A program made the translations under genes and the position numbers. This document shows positions 35,734 through 45,109 of a stretch of DNA of 64,000 nucleotides, one piece after another. This stretch comes from Micromonospora coerulea. Its GTDB lineage: Bacteria; Actinomycetota; Actinomycetes; Mycobacteriales; Micromonosporaceae. The first letter of the stretch is position 1. The number at the start of each line of letters is the position of its first letter. The DNA lies in assembly GCF_016598485.1 (NCBI RefSeq), contig NZ_JAEMUW010000002.1, positions 372,001-436,000 on the forward strand. Direction: 5' to 3'. The notes under the pieces are model-generated. The model was not told where the DNA came from and searched no databases. It worked only from the letters and a program-made list of their open reading frames with translations.

Positions 35734-36551
35734 GACGGTGTGTCCTTACAAAAAGGAAGGCACATCACCGGAACCGAGAGTGGTCGCCGGACGGCATGCG
35801 ATGGTCACTGCAGGACCCTCGGGGAAGGCTCCAGGACCCGCGCCGCATTGTTGACGCCGGTTCGTCGACGTCGTCAGGCGCCGACCACAGGTGTTCAGCC
35901 TACGCCGGGTCACGCTCAAGCCGACACCGTCACCATGCGGCGGCCTCGTCGTGTGATCACCGGGCACGAGCCAGCAGGGGAAGTTTCGTGCCATTCGCGT
36001 GCAAAGCACAGGCGAACGCGGGCAAGAGGGGCACATTCAGGGTCAACCGCGCACCCGGGCTCCCCTGCGACGCAAAGCAGACCGCGCTTTCGATCCCGCG
36101 CTCCTGCAGCTGGCCAAACGCCATGTGACCCGGGCGGGGGCCGAATCACCGACCTTCCGGCTTGCTCCCAGGCGGCCATTAGGCCGTCGGGCCAGTACCG
36201 GCGAGCTACAACCGTCAGGAGCACGCAGGCAGGTGGTCGGCGTAGAAGTGTGTATCCCTAGGTAGGTACGGATGAACGTGGCAGGTGCGGACGACGTTGG
36301 CTCGGCCGCCGATGTCGCTGAGGCGGTTCCTGAGCTGGTAGCTGGGTCCGCTGATGACGACGACGTCGCAATAAGGGTAGGAGGCGAACGAGGATGGGCG
36401 CGGCCCGCCGGAAGATGACGATGACCGGCCACTGGGAGGTGCTGCACGTCGCGCCCCGCCGGCTCCTCGGGCGTCCGCCGTTGGAGGAATGACGTCGACC
36501 GGGGTGGGCAATCGGCCCGGGTACCGGCGGACGAGACCAGTGAGGTGCGCG
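35734..36551. other. Long stretch without a convincing gene
   Basis: Frames exist on both strands but none has a recognisable product. A 32-codon plus-strand frame at 36394-36492 (GHWEVLHVAPRRLLG) ends in an ATGA overlap with a possible upstream start (36489) of the next gene and may be a short leader. On the minus strand, CDVVVISGPSYQLRNRLSD near 36.3 kb looks protein-like but has no proper start. Confidence 0.35.
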
Positions 36552-36914
36552 ATGGCAGGCAGCAGCGGCCGGGGGGACGAGCAGCAGCCGGAGGCAGCGA
36601 CCCCGTGGGTCACCCGGGACGGCTTCGACGCGGACCCGCCGTGGGGCGCGGGCGAGGATGATCCGATGGACGAGGGCAGCGAGGAGACCGCCGTACCCGA
36701 GGGGCGCCGGGGCGAGCTGCGCGCCGGTGCGCCCGCCGGCCCGTCGGGCCGCGCGGGCCGGCACGGGTTAGGGCCGGTCGAGCCCACTCGTACGCCAATG
36801 GCAGGTCCCGGCGCGCCCCCGGACCCGGCGCCGTCACGCCGGTCGTTTCCCGACGACGCGGACATCGACTTCCAGTCGGAGGACGCGCTGCGCACGCGCG
36901 GCCGGCGGTCCTGA
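36552..36914 (+). CDS. Acidic, disordered unknown protein
   Basis: The product has 120 residues from ATG 36552 (GTGAGGTG upstream); ATG 36489, directly after TTGGAGGA, is an alternative. Rich in Gly, Pro, Asp and Glu (WVTRDGFDADPPWGAGEDD) and ending PDDADIDFQSEDALRTRG. It has no fold signature and is probably intrinsically disordered. It lies 44 bp before the P450 gene, so it may be co-transcribed. Confidence 0.45.
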   Translation: MAGSSGRGDEQQPEAATPWVTRDGFDADPPWGAGEDDPMDEGSEETAVPEGRRGELRAGAPAGPSGRAGRHGLGPVEPTRTPMAGPGAPPDPAPSRRSFPDDADIDFQSEDALRTRGRRS

Positions 36915-36958
36915 GTGAGGCCAGGTTTGAGCCGCCCCGAGACGGGCACGACCAGCTG

Positions 36959-38188
36959 ATGTGGCCCCCGACCCGCCTGGACAGCACCCTGCCGCTCGCG
37001 CTGGAGGGCTACGCATGGCTGCCCAACCGGCTGCGCCGCGCCGACTCGGACGTGCTGGCCACCCGGTTGCTCGGGCAACGGGCCGTCGCCCTGCACGGGC
37101 CCGAGGCGGCCCGCTTCTTCTACGACGAGCGGCACATCCGGCGCCACGGCGCCATCCCGGAGGCGGTGCGGGGGACCCTCCTCGGCAGAGGCGCCGTGCA
37201 CACCCTCGACGGTGACGCGCACCGCGTCCGCAAGGCGATGTTCCTGGCGTTGCTGACCGGTGGTGGTGTCGAGGACCTGGTCGCGCGGACCGAGGCGGCC
37301 TGGGACGCGGCGGCTCGTTCCTGGGCCGGCCGGCGGGTGATGCTCTTCGACGAGACTGCCCGGGTGCTCACCCGGGCGGTCTGCGACTGGACCGGAGTGC
37401 CCCTGCCGGGCGCGGAGGTGTCCGGTCTCGCCGCCGACCTGGTGGCGATGGTGGACGGCTTCGCCACGGCGGGGCCGCGGCACTGGCGGGCCCGCCTGGC
37501 TCGGGGTCGCCGGGAGCGGTGGTTGACCGACCTCATGCAGCGGGTACGGCACGACGACGCGGTGGTGCCCGAGGAGTCCGCGGTGGCGGCCGTCGCCCGA
37601 CACCGGGACGCCGACGGCTGGCCGCTCGACCCACGGACCGGCGCAGTCGAGGTACTCAACATCGTCCGGCCGACCGTCGCCGTGACGTGGTTCGTGGCGT
37701 TCACCGGGCACGCCCTGCACCGCTGGCCGGCATACCGGGAGCGGCTGGCCGGTGGCGACCCCGCGTTCGCGGAGGCGTTCGCGCACGAGGTCCGCCGGTT
37801 CTACCCGTTCGCCCCGTTCGTCGGTGGCCGTGCGGTGACGGACCTGACCTGGCGCGGCGTACGGATCCCGGCGCGCACCATGGTGCTGCTCGACCTGTAC
37901 GGGCAGAACCACGACCCCCGGGTCTGGCCGGACCCGTACCGGTTCGAGCCGGAGCGGTACGTGGGCCGGGAGATCGGACCGTTCGAGCTGGTGCCCCAGG
38001 GTGGTGGGGACCCGCGTACCGGGCACCGCTGCCCGGGCGAGGCGATCACGGTGGCGCTGCTGCGGTCGCTCGCCGTGCGGCTGGCCCGCCTTGACCACCG
38101 GGTGCCCCCGCAGGACCTCCGGATCGCCCTGCACCGCATCCCGGCCCGCCCGGCCAGCGGGGTCCTTGTCGACGTACCGCCGGTCTGA
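36959..38188 (+). CDS. CYP152-type P450 peroxygenase
   Basis: The product has 409 residues. The haem ligand is Cys 358 in QGGGDPRTGHRCPGEA, with the extended haem loop typical of CYP152. In the I-helix NIVRPTVAVTWFV the usual acid-alcohol pair is replaced by Arg-Pro (about 237-238), the residue pair that anchors the fatty-acid carboxylate in H2O2-dependent peroxygenases such as P450-BSbeta, SPalpha and OleT. FYPFAPFVGGRA is also a family signature. No redox partner is adjacent or needed. Expected reaction: alpha/beta hydroxylation or decarboxylation of fatty acids. Confidence 0.88.
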   Translation: MWPPTRLDSTLPLALEGYAWLPNRLRRADSDVLATRLLGQRAVALHGPEAARFFYDERHIRRHGAIPEAVRGTLLGRGAVHTLDGDAHRVRKAMFLALLTGGGVEDLVARTEAAWDAAARSWAGRRVMLFDETARVLTRAVCDWTGVPLPGAEVSGLAADLVAMVDGFATAGPRHWRARLARGRRERWLTDLMQRVRHDDAVVPEESAVAAVARHRDADGWPLDPRTGAVEVLNIVRPTVAVTWFVAFTGHALHRWPAYRERLAGGDPAFAEAFAHEVRRFYPFAPFVGGRAVTDLTWRGVRIPARTMVLLDLYGQNHDPRVWPDPYRFEPERYVGREIGPFELVPQGGGDPRTGHRCPGEAITVALLRSLAVRLARLDHRVPPQDLRIALHRIPARPASGVLVDVPPV

Positions 38189-38439
38189 GCGCTGGTGACC
38201 CAGCCGAGTGCGCCGGACTGGCTGCGCCGTTCGGGCTCAGACCCTGGCCGTCCTCACCGCAGGGACCGACGGGTCGGACGACACCGGCCGGCCGCGGTCG
38301 TCGACCGTGCCGGGGGTTCATTCTGCCGGAGTGCGCCTCCTGCGCCTCCCGGGTCGCGCGCCGCCGCCACCGACATCCCCTGCCGAGGTCATCACGGGCG
38401 AAGACGTCCGGGCCGGCGACGTTGCGCCGTGCCGGGCGG

Positions 38440-38551
38440 CACTTGTCCCGCGTCCCGGGGTTAGACCCGGTCGGGTGGGGTAGACGCGTCCGCCACGCGG
38501 GTGGCGGGACCAATCTCGGCAGCCCGCCACCTGCGGTGGGGCTGCCGAGAT
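38440..38551 (+). promoter_or_regulatory. Hairpin-rich leader before the 38.6-kb gene
   Basis: Two or three successive foldable segments lie upstream of the start at 38566. The last is a perfect 13-bp stem, ATCTCGGCAGCCC (38513-38525) with GGGCTGCCGAGAT (38539-38551), which can be extended inside by CCAC/GTGG. It ends a few bases before the ribosome site GGAGGG. The preceding GTCCGCCAC/GTGGCGGGAC pair forms another stem. It may be an attenuator or the P450 gene's terminator. Confidence 0.5.
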
Positions 38552-38565
38552 GCCTCGGAGGGTCG

Positions 38566-40836
38566 ATGTCAGATGGATCAGCGGGGTTGAGCGGCCCGGC
38601 GACGCCGGACGACGTGGTGGAGTTACGGGTGCACGGGATCGCCGCCGCAGGTGCCGGCCAGGTGTTGGACCAGCCGCACGTGCAGCAGGTCGCGGGGGAT
38701 CGCAGCGCGGGCTTCTACCGGCCACGACCCCGTTGCCCGCATGCCAGCGACGCGGGCGGGGTTATCCGGGAGGCGTACCGATGGAGTGACCTGCCCTCCG
38801 GCACTGCGGTTCGGACCCTGTCGTTGGTGTTCCTGCTGCCGTTCATGCTGCTCAACATGGCGATCTGGATGCGACCGGGAGACCCGGCTTCCGATGCGGT
38901 GGTCAGATCTCTGTGCCGGGTGCTGGGCCTCACCCTGACCGCGCTGTACGTGCTTGCCGCCGTCGGCGTCGCGCTGGACCTGGTCGCCTGGCAGTGCCTG
39001 TCCTCCTCGGCCTGTCTGTCTGGTCGTAGCTGGCTGTCCTGGCTGGGTGAACGCCCCACCGGGTTGCGGCTGACGGTGCTCGCGCTGGTCCCGGCCGCCG
39101 CCATCGCCCTGATCTGGCGGGTCAGCACGCGCCCGGGACGGTCGTTCACGGCGTTCCGCCCGCCGGAACCCACGGTGTCCGGGCATCGGCTCAGCGCGGT
39201 CGGCCAGTGGGACGCCGAGCCGCTGGTGGGACGGCTGCGCTCGATCCACGTGGCTGCGGCGTTCGCGACACTGGACGGCAGCCTGCTCGCCGCCCGGGCC
39301 GCACAGGGCGCCTCAGCCTTCACCATCGTGTTGGCGGTGGCAACGGGGGCCGTCCTGGCCATCTGTGTGGCCCTGCTCTGCATCCCCCCACTGATCGACC
39401 GGGCCCCCGAGAACCGGCGGCTCGACGGTGCCGCCCGCCTGCTGCGGACGATCGCCGTCGGTCTCACCATCGTGGTCCCCGCCCACGTCCTGGCCACCCC
39501 CACGCGTTGGCACGAAGGGGGTGGCCTGCCCGGCTACGGCTCGACCCTCACCTGGCTGTTCATCGCTCATGCCGGGCTGCTGGCCGCCCTGGCATCCGCG
39601 CTGCTGTGGCGCCGGGACCGACAGCCGGGTCACCCGCCGCTGATCGGGCTGGGGGCGCTGGCGACCGCGGCCGTGGCCGCAGCTTTCGGGGTGGCGTTCT
39701 CCGCCGAACTCGTCCACCGGGTGGCCGACTTCCTGGACCGCAACGCATCAACCGCGGAAGACCTGGTCCCCCGCCCACCAGGGGCGTACACCTGGGCGAT
39801 CTACGGCTTTTTCCGGGCGGCGCTGGTCACGCTGGTCGTCGCCGGCCTGGTGGCCCTGATCTCCCGACGCGGCCGCTCCCGCGCGGCGGCCGCGATCGTC
39901 GCGCGCGACTTTCCGGACCCGCCGGCGGAGGCCGCGCCCCGGCTGCGGCAGGTGCAGCAGGCGATCGTCCGGGCCCGGTTCACCGAACTGCTGATCCCGC
40001 TGGCCGTGGTCTACGCCTGCCTGGCCGGACTCGGCGCGGCAACCACCGCACTGGACCTGCTCGGGCTGTATCCAGGCGGCACAATCGAGCGGTACGCAGG
40101 GGTGCCGGCCGATCTGGTCAACTTCGGCATCGGGATGGGCAGCTACCTGATCGGGGCGACCGTGCTCAGTCTGGTCATCGGCGGAATCTTCGCCTACCGG
40201 ACCGCCGGGTTCCGCCGCCACGTCGGCGTTCTCTGGGACCTGGCCACCTTCTGGCCTCGCGCCGCCCACCCCTTCGCGCCGCCCTGCTACGCCGAACGGG
40301 CCGTGCCGGAGCTGGTACGACGCATCACCTACCTGGTCGAAAGCGGCAACGCCGTCCTGATCGCCGGGTACAGCCACGGCTCCGTACTGGTCACCGCCAC
40401 CGTCCTGCAACTGCCGCCCCACGTCAGCGGCCGGGTCGCCCTGCTCACCTGTGCCTCACCACTGCGCCGGCTCTACGCCCGGCTCTTCCCCGCCTACATC
40501 TACGACGACATGCTGCACGATGTGGGTGGTCGAGTCGGCTGGCGATGGTTGAACCTGTGGCGCGACACCGACCCAATCGGGGGATGGATCTTCTCCGCCC
40601 ACCGGCCAGACGAGCCGCTCACCGTCACCGGCCCCGCAGCAACGGTGGACCGCCGCTTCCGAGACCCCAGCGACGTGGTCGCCCCACCCGGCGACAGCGT
40701 CCCGCCACCGATCAAGGGACACGGGCCCCGTGAGTCCGACGAGCCGTACATCGAGGCGGCGCGCGAGCTGGTCGAGCGCCTCCGCAAGCCGGTGGACCCA
40801 GGGCCGCATCCGGCCGACCGACCGGCCGGACAATGA
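38566..40836 (+). CDS. Multi-pass membrane protein with a lipase-like C-terminal domain
   Basis: The product has 756 residues from ATG 38566, with ribosome site GGAGGG. The head VELRVHGIAAAGAGQVLDQP begins like the first strand of an alpha/beta hydrolase. About ten membrane helices follow (from FLLPFMLLNMAIWM to GSYLIGATVLSLVIGG). The cytosolic C-terminal part has AVLIAGYSHGSVLVTATVL, a GxSxG-type elbow with Ser near residue 604, and AHRPDEPLTVTG. The family has no known function. The hydrolase reading is from motif only. A second protein with the same type of motif lies at 42.3-43.2 kb. Confidence 0.7.
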   Translation: MSDGSAGLSGPATPDDVVELRVHGIAAAGAGQVLDQPHVQQVAGDRSAGFYRPRPRCPHASDAGGVIREAYRWSDLPSGTAVRTLSLVFLLPFMLLNMAIWMRPGDPASDAVVRSLCRVLGLTLTALYVLAAVGVALDLVAWQCLSSSACLSGRSWLSWLGERPTGLRLTVLALVPAAAIALIWRVSTRPGRSFTAFRPPEPTVSGHRLSAVGQWDAEPLVGRLRSIHVAAAFATLDGSLLAARAAQGASAFTIVLAVATGAVLAICVALLCIPPLIDRAPENRRLDGAARLLRTIAVGLTIVVPAHVLATPTRWHEGGGLPGYGSTLTWLFIAHAGLLAALASALLWRRDRQPGHPPLIGLGALATAAVAAAFGVAFSAELVHRVADFLDRNASTAEDLVPRPPGAYTWAIYGFFRAALVTLVVAGLVALISRRGRSRAAAAIVARDFPDPPAEAAPRLRQVQQAIVRARFTELLIPLAVVYACLAGLGAATTALDLLGLYPGGTIERYAGVPADLVNFGIGMGSYLIGATVLSLVIGGIFAYRTAGFRRHVGVLWDLATFWPRAAHPFAPPCYAERAVPELVRRITYLVESGNAVLIAGYSHGSVLVTATVLQLPPHVSGRVALLTCASPLRRLYARLFPAYIYDDMLHDVGGRVGWRWLNLWRDTDPIGGWIFSAHRPDEPLTVTGPAATVDRRFRDPSDVVAPPGDSVPPPIKGHGPRESDEPYIEAARELVERLRKPVDPGPHPADRPAGQ

Positions 40837-40948
40837 ATTCGACGCCTCGGCCTCCCCCGATCGGCTCCTGCCGTTGGTCCCGCTGGCCCGCCTGGCGATC
40901 AGAGCCGGCGGGCCGACGCATTCGGCGTCAGGCGCGGGATGATCGACG

Positions 40949-42181
40949 CTATCGCCCGGTAGTCCTGCTTTGCCGGGCTTGTTGCGACGGATCCGGCAGC
41001 CTGCCGAAGGCGCACCGGACCCGGCTGTTGGCTTCCGCTTGGGAGAGGCCGGACGCGACGAGTAGGTCGCTGGCCGTCGTGCGTACCTGGGCGAGGACGA
41101 CGGTCCCGGAGAAACCAATGTCATCCCCGTACGCTGCGCCTGCATGTTGAACGGCTTGCTGGGCTATCGCCCGCGCCTTGTGCGGCTCTCGTCGAGCGGC
41201 AAACTCGTCCCGAAGGGTCCGCACCGCCTCGGCCAGGGCGAGGACCGCGTTGATCATTTCAGCCGGGACTGGCTCCTTGTCTTCAATGACAGTGACAGCT
41301 CGACGGATCATTGTCCCGCTGTTGCTCATCGCCCTCTCCAAGGGCTCGGCGGTTCGGGCGTAGTGACTGAGCACACCGTGCCGGTGCCGCCATGACAACG
41401 GAGACAGCCGGGTAACCTCCCGTGCGCCCGCCACCGCCTCCCGCAACACCCGTAGTTCCTCCTGGTTACCGCGCAGGCGGCCCCGGGCACGGATCGCCCG
41501 CTCGATATCGCGCTCGCACAACGCCTCTGCCGTTTCGGTCAGTTGTTCGACCAGCGTTCGCAGCGCCGGTCCGGCAGCACGCCTGACCACTCTCAACGGG
41601 TTGACCGGCAAGAGGATCGCCGTGGCCAGTGCGACACCACCGCCGAGCAGCGCGTCAACGAACCGGGAAAGCTCCAGGTTCGGGGCCTGCGGGCTCAATG
41701 TGGTGATCACTACTGCCGTGCTCGCCGTCTGGATCACCACCGCCGCTCGACTGCTGAGTGCAAAGGCGGTGAGGATCGCCATAACGACAACCAGGCCGAG
41801 CTGCCAGGGCCCGGTGCCTATGACCGACAGCAGCGCGTCACCAACAAGCACCCCCAGCGCCACACCCACGACCAGCTCGACGATCCGCCGCACCCGCTGC
41901 CCTACAGACACGGCCAAAGCCCCGACCGCAGAGAGCGGAGCAAACACGGGACTGGGATTGCCGATCAGTTCGTGCGACAGCAGCCAAGCGGTTACCGCAG
42001 CGATGCCCGCCTGTAGGGCCACGATGCCTCCGCCGTACACCCGGACCGCCCGCTCTCGCACCTTGAGCCGTTGGACGAGCCGGTCCTCGGCGGCACCCCG
42101 TCCACCCGCCCGCACGAACCGTTCCCAGCGGGAGCCGGGACTCCTCTTCGGGTCTCGGCGCGGTGGCACCTGTTGATGCAT
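40949..42181 (-). CDS. FUSC-family membrane protein
   Basis: The product has 410 residues. Six helices lie in the first 190 residues, including FAPLSAVGALAVSVGQRVRR, ELVVGVALGVLVGDALLS and the pattern PNLELSRFVDALLGGGVALA, the hallmark of the aromatic-acid/FUSC exporter family. A long cytosolic helical domain follows (about 200-400). Relatives export aryl carboxylates or are uncharacterised. A paralogue is cut by the right edge of the window (63.3 kb). Confidence 0.82.
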   Translation of the reverse strand: MHQQVPPRRDPKRSPGSRWERFVRAGGRGAAEDRLVQRLKVRERAVRVYGGGIVALQAGIAAVTAWLLSHELIGNPSPVFAPLSAVGALAVSVGQRVRRIVELVVGVALGVLVGDALLSVIGTGPWQLGLVVVMAILTAFALSSRAAVVIQTASTAVVITTLSPQAPNLELSRFVDALLGGGVALATAILLPVNPLRVVRRAAGPALRTLVEQLTETAEALCERDIERAIRARGRLRGNQEELRVLREAVAGAREVTRLSPLSWRHRHGVLSHYARTAEPLERAMSNSGTMIRRAVTVIEDKEPVPAEMINAVLALAEAVRTLRDEFAARREPHKARAIAQQAVQHAGAAYGDDIGFSGTVVLAQVRTTASDLLVASGLSQAEANSRVRCAFGRLPDPSQQARQSRTTGR

Positions 42182-42286
42182 GCTGCGCTTTACCCGAAAA
42201 GGTGCGCCTTACCCAAGCCAATGGCGATCTGCGAGCGGAATACCGGGACTGCACAAATAACTCTTCAGGTCACCGGCCTCGTCCGT

Positions 42287-43231
42287 TCATGGCAGCGGGC
42301 CGTCGGTCTGCGCAGCCGCGCCGAGGCGATCCCGGATCAGCGCGATCACGGTGTCGGCGGTCAGGTCGAGGTGACTGCGACCATCGGGTAGCCGGGCCCC
42401 TGGGCTGATGTAGCTGCGCGGACCGATGTGGGTGGCCGGGTCGAGCCGGTGCACGGTGATCTTCCCTTCGCGGTCAGCCCGGTTCCATCCGCTCCGGCGG
42501 AACAGCCGCCACCGCTGCGGGAACATCCAGGTGCCGACTCGCTCAATCCAGTCGCCGGCACTGGTGAGCCGGTCGAGGTGCTGGGCGTGGCTGATGTCGT
42601 TGGCGCCGTTGTGGAACCCGCCGAGAGTGATCAGCCAGAGCGGGGAGCGCAGCTGGGACCACAGTTCGTCCACCGCGCCGGTGGCGACCTGGGCGCCGCC
42701 GCTGTAACTGAGCATCACCACGGGGATGCCGCTGTCATGCCGGTAACCGGCGAGCCGGAGCTGAGTGGCGATCTGCGAGCCGACGGCGCGGTTGTACAGG
42801 GGACGGTACCGGCGATCGGCGGCGACGAAGATCTGCATCACGTTGTGCAGGAACAGCACCAGCCCGATGTGGCGGCGCAGCCATGTCCACACCGGTCGGT
42901 CGGCGAGCGGAACGGCCAGCGGAGAGTAGGGCTGCACCTGGCCCAGCACCCTGAGCTCCGGCGCACCCTCGATCAGGGACTTGACCAGTCGGCCGCCGTC
43001 GCGGGTGTCGTGGAAGCGGCGTTTCCCGATACCGTCCAGATAGACCAGGTAGGCGTCCGGAGGGCGGTCCGGGTCCGCGCCCCGGGCGTAGGGCATGCCC
43101 CTAGGGCGTGCGACGGTGGGAGTCCGCCAGCCTGCGGCATAGACCAGCACCTCGTAGCGGGCGAGCAGAGCTTCGGCGATCAGGACCAGTCCGATCCCGC
43201 CGAGCAGCAGCAGGAGCGCAAACTCGATCAC
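42287..43231 (-). CDS. Membrane-anchored lipase-like protein
   Basis: GTG 43231 overlaps the upstream stop as GTGA and gives 314 residues. The N-terminal helix (IEFALLLLLGGIGLVLIAEA) anchors it. Then come a strand YLVYLDGIGKR, the elbow IPVVMLSYSGGAQVATGAV (Ser about 177), and HLDL near the end as a candidate His. A glycosyltransferase and a small membrane protein precede it in the same operon. The protein shares the head-plus-elbow plan of the 38.6-kb membrane protein, which suggests related substrates. Confidence 0.7.
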   Translation of the reverse strand: MIEFALLLLLGGIGLVLIAEALLARYEVLVYAAGWRTPTVARPRGMPYARGADPDRPPDAYLVYLDGIGKRRFHDTRDGGRLVKSLIEGAPELRVLGQVQPYSPLAVPLADRPVWTWLRRHIGLVLFLHNVMQIFVAADRRYRPLYNRAVGSQIATQLRLAGYRHDSGIPVVMLSYSGGAQVATGAVDELWSQLRSPLWLITLGGFHNGANDISHAQHLDRLTSAGDWIERVGTWMFPQRWRLFRRSGWNRADREGKITVHRLDPATHIGPRSYISPGARLPDGRSHLDLTADTVIALIRDRLGAAAQTDGPLP

Positions 43232-43719
43232 GTGAGTGGCTCCGGTGCCCTTGTCGTATTGAGCCTCACGACCAGGCGGCGGACGCCCTCGACGGCGACG
43301 CCAAGCCCGATTCCCGCGATGGCTACACAGCCGGCGGCATCCCACCAGCCGAGCCCGGCCACCTTGGCGAGTGCGGCGGCGAGGCCGGCCCCCACTCCCA
43401 CCATGAGGACTAGGTGCAGCAGCGGCCCGAGCAGCGGGAACGCGAGGACTGCGGCAAGCAGCAGCGGGGCGGCCAGGCCTGGTGTCCAGACCAGCGCGGC
43501 CTCGTCGGACGGTGAGGTGGGCAGCGCCAGCTCGGCAAGGGTCCACGCGGACAGCGGCCAGAGCGCGAATACCGCGCCGTCGACCACGGCGCCGGCCAGC
43601 ATCAACCCGACCACCCTGGTGCGCGACGCGCCGGACAGGCGTGCCACCAGGGGCAGGAGACGCCCGGCGGCCTCGGACAGCCCGGCGAACAGCAGCAGGA
43701 TGGCGACGACGGGGGACAT
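43228..43719 (-). CDS. Small multi-pass membrane protein
   Basis: The product has 163 residues and four to five helices (VVAILLLFAGLSEAAGRLLP, LMLAGAVVDGAVFALWPLSA, PLLLAAVLAFPLLGPLLHLV). It begins 3 bp after the glycosyltransferase stop and overlaps the lipase-like gene by 4 nt. The family is not recognised. Its position between the two suggests a membrane partner for one of them. Confidence 0.7.
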   Translation of the reverse strand: MSPVVAILLLFAGLSEAAGRLLPLVARLSGASRTRVVGLMLAGAVVDGAVFALWPLSAWTLAELALPTSPSDEAALVWTPGLAAPLLLAAVLAFPLLGPLLHLVLMVGVGAGLAAALAKVAGLGWWDAAGCVAIAGIGLGVAVEGVRRLVVRLNTTRAPEPLT

Positions 43720-43722
43720 CGG

Positions 43723-44940
43723 TCAGCCCTGCGGTGGCAGCTCGGCAGAGCCCGGCTGAGTGACTCGGCCGGTCTGCTGCACATAGCGCTCGAGTTCGTC
43801 GGCGGCGCGCGGATAGCCGCCTGCCTGACGCTGGGCGACCTGCAGGGTGCTCGCGCCGGCCCGGAATCGGGGCTCGTCGAGCAGGCGCTGGGCAAGGGCG
43901 CGCACGACCTCCACGTTGATGTCCTCGGTGCGGATCGAGAGGCCGGCATCGAGCTCGACGACGCGGGAAGCCACCAACGGCTGGTCCGCGCCCTGCGGGA
44001 CCACCAGCATCGGGACGCCGGCGTACAGGGCCTCATTGACGCTGTTCACCCCGCCGTGGGTGATGAACAGCGCTGCGCGGGCCAGCACCTCTAACTGCGG
44101 TACGGAGCGGAGCGCCATCACGTTGGCCGGCAGCGGACCGAGCGCGGCGGGATCGGTGTGTCCGGTGGAGACGATCACGGTGCCGCCCAGCGGGGCGAGC
44201 GCGTCGGCGAAGCTGCGCAGCAGCTGCGGGCCGGCGGCGAACAGCGTGCCCATTGAGGCGTACAGCACCGGGTCCCGCAGCCGATCGACCGGGAACGACG
44301 AGTCGGCTGGGCGGGCACCGATGCTCGGTCCGACGAACCGGTAGGACTGGTCGAAACTGTCGGCCACGGGGTGGAACGCCCGCGAGGTGTAGACCAGATT
44401 GAGCGGCTGACGGATGTTCGCCAGGTCGATCAGGGGCAACCCACGCGTGTCGTACCGGCGGCGCAACTCCCAACGCGACCTCAGGTACCCCCCGGCGTGG
44501 CGGGGCAGGGCCGCCGCCGCGGCGAGCAGCTCCCGGGAGCCGTGGGTGGGGCTGGGCAGGTGCCGGTTGAACGCGAACGTGGTGAACGACGACGCTGCCG
44601 GCACGTCGAGTTCCCGGGCGGCCACCGGCCCCCACGGGCAGAGCGAGTCGTGCACGATCAGATCGGGCCGGGCGCCGCGCAGATCGGTGAGGACGGCGGG
44701 CAGCACGCGTACGGCGGTGCGCGCAAGCTGCTCCATCAGCGTGACCGGCGTGCCGGAGAGCGGTTGGTCATCCCCGGAGTAGGGAAGCACTCGCGCGCCG
44801 GTGGCCGCGATCTCCTCCGCGTAGGCGGGCGTCGTGTGGTACGTGACGGCGTGGCCGCGACGAACAAGCTCGGCCACGACCGGCAGCGTCGGGTTGATGT
44901 GCCCGTGCATGGCGATGTTGAGGAATGCGACTGCGCTCAT
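43723..44940 (-). CDS. MGT-type (macrolide) glycosyltransferase
   Basis: The product has 405 residues from ATG 44940; the longer upstream frame is not conserved. The N-terminal FLNIAMHGHINPTLPVVAEL holds the catalytic His of GT1 enzymes. The C-terminal FITHGGVNSVNEALYAGVPM and PQGADQPLVASRV form the NDP-sugar site. GT1 MGT enzymes inactivate macrolides or decorate natural products. It is first in a three-gene operon with two membrane proteins. No polyketide genes are nearby, so resistance or lipid glycosylation is possible. Confidence 0.9.
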   Translation of the reverse strand: MSAVAFLNIAMHGHINPTLPVVAELVRRGHAVTYHTTPAYAEEIAATGARVLPYSGDDQPLSGTPVTLMEQLARTAVRVLPAVLTDLRGARPDLIVHDSLCPWGPVAARELDVPAASSFTTFAFNRHLPSPTHGSRELLAAAAALPRHAGGYLRSRWELRRRYDTRGLPLIDLANIRQPLNLVYTSRAFHPVADSFDQSYRFVGPSIGARPADSSFPVDRLRDPVLYASMGTLFAAGPQLLRSFADALAPLGGTVIVSTGHTDPAALGPLPANVMALRSVPQLEVLARAALFITHGGVNSVNEALYAGVPMLVVPQGADQPLVASRVVELDAGLSIRTEDINVEVVRALAQRLLDEPRFRAGASTLQVAQRQAGGYPRAADELERYVQQTGRVTQPGSAELPPQG

Positions 44941-45109
44941 CGGCCGACCCGGGACACGGAAGGAGTCAGTGCCCGGCAACATGTCACGATCATGATCCGC
45001 CTTTCTCGGTAACAGCGTAGATGCTGCCGGATGGCACAGTGCCGCGGACAAGGTACTCGCCCTGTTTCGCGGGCAGGTTCGAGCGGGTCGAGCCGCGCCG
45101 CACGGCGAC

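Noticed and set aside
36271..36420. Short acidic plus-strand frame starting MNVAGADDVG
   Set aside because: Low-complexity GAC-rich DNA; no ribosome site and no similarity.
36215..38134. 639-codon minus-strand frame opposite the P450 gene
   Set aside because: Antisense of a clear P450; composition typical of GC-rich shadow frames. Its last part outside the P450 looks protein-like but has no start of its own.
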